Assembly (NCBI GenBank): GCA_964511155.1
Contig: CAZEEJ010000121.1
Coordinates: 1-16,784, forward strand
DNA from: JAAYDF01 sp964511155
GTDB taxonomy: Bacteria; Planctomycetota; Phycisphaerae; UBA1845; PWPN01
Direction: 5' to 3'
DNA length: 16,784 nucleotides
Made by a program: the position numbers and the translations under genes. This document shows positions 15,290-16,784 of the stretch, piece by piece (the stretch's first letter is position 1; every line of letters begins with the position of its first letter). A model generated the notes under the pieces. That model had not been told where the DNA came from. It saw nothing but the letters and a program-made list of their open reading frames with translations, and did no database searches.

Positions 15290-15428
15290 CCCGGGCAACT
15301 GTGCGGCAATCCGGCAGGGTCCTGACAGTTTGTGCGGCGGCGTCTCAAGTCTCCGGCGCCGGCGGGCCGATAAGATGGCCGACGGGCGCGCGGGGTTCGT
15401 GCGCGCCGGCCCGACGTGGAGCAGGTCG

Positions 15429-15611
15429 AAGCCGTGTCACTCGCCAGCCGCGAAGCGAGGATGACGGCGTCAGGGCGAAATGGGGACTGGCTCCGCGCCG
15501 GCGACGCTTGTTGGCTGAAGCCTCTTCGGATGCGAGTTGAATCGAGGGCCTGGGGTATCATGTTCCGGCGGTGCCTGTCCCCATTTTGCCCCGCGGGAAG
15601 CGAGTGACATC
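15429..15611 (+). mobile_element. MITE-like element, left copy
   Basis: This 183-bp non-coding block is repeated, inverted, at 16260-16445. The core (15473-15594) has imperfect terminal inverted repeats of about 24 bp: GGGCGAAATGGGGACTGGC at one end, matching GGGGCAAAATGGGGACAGGC read from the other. Outer ends TGTCACTCGC (15436-15445) and GCGAGTGACA (15600-15609) are also inverted. CAGGTCG flanks the block on both sides (15422-15428 and 15612-15618), a possible 7-bp target duplication. It carries no transposase. The rest of the gene-free stretch 15253-15659 holds only the palindrome at 15270. Confidence 0.7.
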
Positions 15612-15647
15612 CAGGTCGCAACATGCCGTGCACACCGCCGCACGGAC

Positions 15648-15653
15648 AAGGAG
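15648..15653 (+). promoter_or_regulatory. Ribosome binding site deciding the methyltransferase start
   Basis: AAGGAG lies six bases before ATG at 15660. The frame is open from 15537, but those codons fall in the MITE-like element, so 15660 is the true start. Confidence 0.75.
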
Positions 15654-15659
15654 CAGCGT

Positions 15660-16256
15660 ATGACGCCGCGCGTCTGGCAGGGGCTCAAGTATCCGGACAG
15701 CGATCTGGTCGGACTGCTCTACCGCCATGCCCGACCGGGGCGGGACGTGCCCGCGGAGGGCGCGCGGGCGATCGACGTGGGCTGCGGCCCCGGCAGGCAC
15801 GTGAAGCTGCTGTCCGACCTCGGTTACCTGGCCCTGGGGCTGGACAGCGACGAGGAGATGTGCACGATCGCCCGGAACAACGGCGTCGAGGCCGTCTGCG
15901 GGCCGGCCGAGCACTACCATCCCCCGCAACCGCCGGACCTCGTCGTCGCCTGGGGCTTCATGATGCTGGTGGCCCGTGGGCCGCAACTGGTCGCCAACTG
16001 GGGGCCGCGCATCGCCATCGTCAACTGGCGAACACCTGCCAACACCTTCTTCGGGTTCCCCGGGAATATCGTGCTGCCTTCGGGCGCGGTACGCATCCAG
16101 CGGCCCGACCACACCCTGCACGGGCAGGAGATGTTCGCCCACGACCTGCCCGCCTGCCAGATCCCCGGTTACCAGCGGGTCCACGATCAACTGGTCACCA
16201 AGACCGTGGATGGCGAGCACCACGCCTGGTATCAGACAGTCCATCGGAAGAATTGA
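15660..16256 (+). CDS. Class I SAM-dependent methyltransferase
   Basis: The 198-residue protein has a Rossmann-type methyltransferase fold. Motif I is AIDVGCGPGRHVKLL (37-51), which binds S-adenosylmethionine. The acidic residue after strand 2 is in ALGLDSDEEM (58-67), where Asp62 or Asp64 would hold the ribose. PPDLVVAWGFMML (near 92-104) is the motif IV region. The C-terminal part lacks a substrate-binding domain I can name, so the acceptor is unknown. Related small methyltransferases act on metabolites or surface sugars, but nothing here decides between these. No signal peptide is present; it is cytoplasmic. The gene is bracketed by two inverted copies of a MITE-like element, one ending 48 bp before its start and the other beginning 3 bp after its TGA stop. 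Confidence 0.88.
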   Translation: MTPRVWQGLKYPDSDLVGLLYRHARPGRDVPAEGARAIDVGCGPGRHVKLLSDLGYLALGLDSDEEMCTIARNNGVEAVCGPAEHYHPPQPPDLVVAWGFMMLVARGPQLVANWGPRIAIVNWRTPANTFFGFPGNIVLPSGAVRIQRPDHTLHGQEMFAHDLPACQIPGYQRVHDQLVTKTVDGEHHAWYQTVHRKN

Positions 16257-16259
16257 AAA

Positions 16260-16445
16260 GGGCGTGACTCGCTGCCCGCGGGGCAAAATGGGGACAGGCA
16301 CCGCCGGGGCGATGTGTCCCAGGCCCTCAACTTGGCCCGCATCCGAGGATGCTCCCTTCATCAAGCATCACTGGGGCGGAGCCAGTCCCCATTTCGCCCC
16401 GACGTCACCGTCCTCGCCGGCGTGGCTGGCGGGTTGCGCCCGACG
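16260..16445 (-). mobile_element. MITE-like element, right copy, with candidate target duplication
   Basis: This 186-bp block is the inverted relative of 15429-15611. About 45 bases at one end (CGGCGGTGCCTGTCCCCATT and beyond) match with two or three differences, and GGGGCGAAATGGGGACTGGC lies at the other. The terminal sequences GGGCGTGACTCGC (16260-16272) and GCGGGTTGCGCCC (16429-16441) are imperfect inverted repeats. GAATTGAAAA occurs perfectly on both sides (16250-16259 and 16446-16455), as expected for a 10-bp target duplication. The first copy contains the methyltransferase stop codon. Confidence 0.72.
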
Positions 16446-16484
16446 GAATTGAAAATGCAGCACGCAGCATAGAGAATCTGCGGA

Positions 16485-16784
16485 ATGAAGCATCGAGCGA
16501 ACAGGAGTTTCCGCGGATGGATGGGCGGTCCGGCCGCGTGGGCCGTCGGCCTGGCGCTGCTGGCGGCGGCGCCGGCGTGGAGCGACGATCGGCCGCATGT
16601 GGTGCTCCTGCTGGCGGATGGGCAGGGGGCGGGCCTGACCGGCTTCGAGGGGCACGCCCAGGTCAAAACGCCGCACCTGGATCGATTGGCGGCCGAAGGC
16701 GTCTGGTTTGCCCGGGCTTACACGCCGACGCCTCAATGGGCTCCGAGCCGGGCGAGCCTCCTCACCGGCCAATACCCCCACACC
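16485..16784 (+). CDS. Sulfatase-fold protein lacking the formylglycine cysteine (N-terminal 100 residues, cut by window end)
   Basis: The visible 100 residues have a signal peptide (hydrophobic core about 16-30, AWS at 31-33). The N-terminus of a sulfatase-type alkaline-phosphatase-superfamily domain follows: RPHVVLLLADGQG (36-48), KTPHLDRLAAEGVWFARAYT (61-80) and the signature region PQWAPSRASLLTG (83-95). Active sulfatases need Cys or Ser at the first position of (C/S)xPSR, which becomes formylglycine; here it is Trp85 (TGG). The usual metal-binding Asp pair (ADD) reads Ala-Asp45-Gly46. Both changes argue against normal sulfatase catalysis. The start is ATG at 16485; ATG at 16521 (Met13), 14 bases after AGGAG, is an alternative. 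The gene follows the right MITE-like element and continues past the window, so the remaining active-site residues cannot be judged. Confidence 0.85.
   Translation, partial: MKHRANRSFRGWMGGPAAWAVGLALLAAAPAWSDDRPHVVLLLADGQGAGLTGFEGHAQVKTPHLDRLAAEGVWFARAYTPTPQWAPSRASLLTGQYPHT

Noticed and set aside
15537..15561. Promoter inside the left MITE-like element (TTGAAT, TATCAT)
   Set aside because: The spacing of 13 bases is too short for a sigma-70 promoter.
15537..15659. Upstream extension of the methyltransferase to 15537
   Set aside because: The extension falls in the MITE-like element, whereas AAGGAG is correctly placed for ATG at 15660.

Overview
The window is GC-rich (roughly two thirds G+C by eye) and reads as chromosomal DNA of a planctomycete, most likely near the Phycisphaerae. 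The lineage call is inference. It rests on Tat-exported Gfo/Idh/MocA and glycosidase genes, a membrane protein with the zinc ribbon CxxCxYDLRG...RCPECG, a prepilin-like protein with an NHGGEGQNVLFGD segment, a protein with a Cys/hydrophobic/basic C-terminal tail, a sulfatase-like gene, and many dispersed hairpin repeats and short-period intergenic arrays. No rRNA, tRNA, CRISPR array, phage or defence gene was recognised.

Layout. 36-2666 (-): Tat-exported GH116 glycosidase. 2667-3965: two small unknown genes on the minus strand (2896-3138, 3175-3567) with hairpin repeats on both sides. 3966-5066 (-): secreted protein of unknown function with a C-terminal anchor-like tail. 5067-5443: non-coding. 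5444-6346 (+): Tat-exported protein of unknown family. 6347-6798: non-coding, with two divergent copies of a three-hairpin element. 6799-12852 (+): tightly packed Gfo/Idh/MocA oxidoreductase, GH32 fructan/sucrose hydrolase and PutA-type proline catabolic enzyme, probably one operon. 12853-13219: non-coding, with three short-period arrays. 13220-15252 (-): zinc-ribbon membrane protein and, upstream of it, a prepilin-like protein. 15253-15659: non-coding, with one MITE-like element. 15660-16256 (+): SAM methyltransferase. 16260-16445: second MITE-like copy, inverted, beginning right after the methyltransferase stop. 16485-16784 (+): start of a sulfatase-fold protein that lacks two key active-site residues; it runs off the window.

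The metabolic theme is export and breakdown of glycosides: GH116, GH32, an exported oxidoreductase, a possible sulfatase relative and an unknown exported protein. PutA would feed proline carbon and nitrogen to glutamate. No single genetic system ties all the genes together. The most unusual material is non-coding: a three-hairpin element whose three stems differ between copies but stay paired, a MITE-like pair bracketing the methyltransferase, and a hairpin inserted into the loop of another hairpin repeat. Among proteins, the sulfatase-like gene with Trp at the formylglycine position is the most notable.
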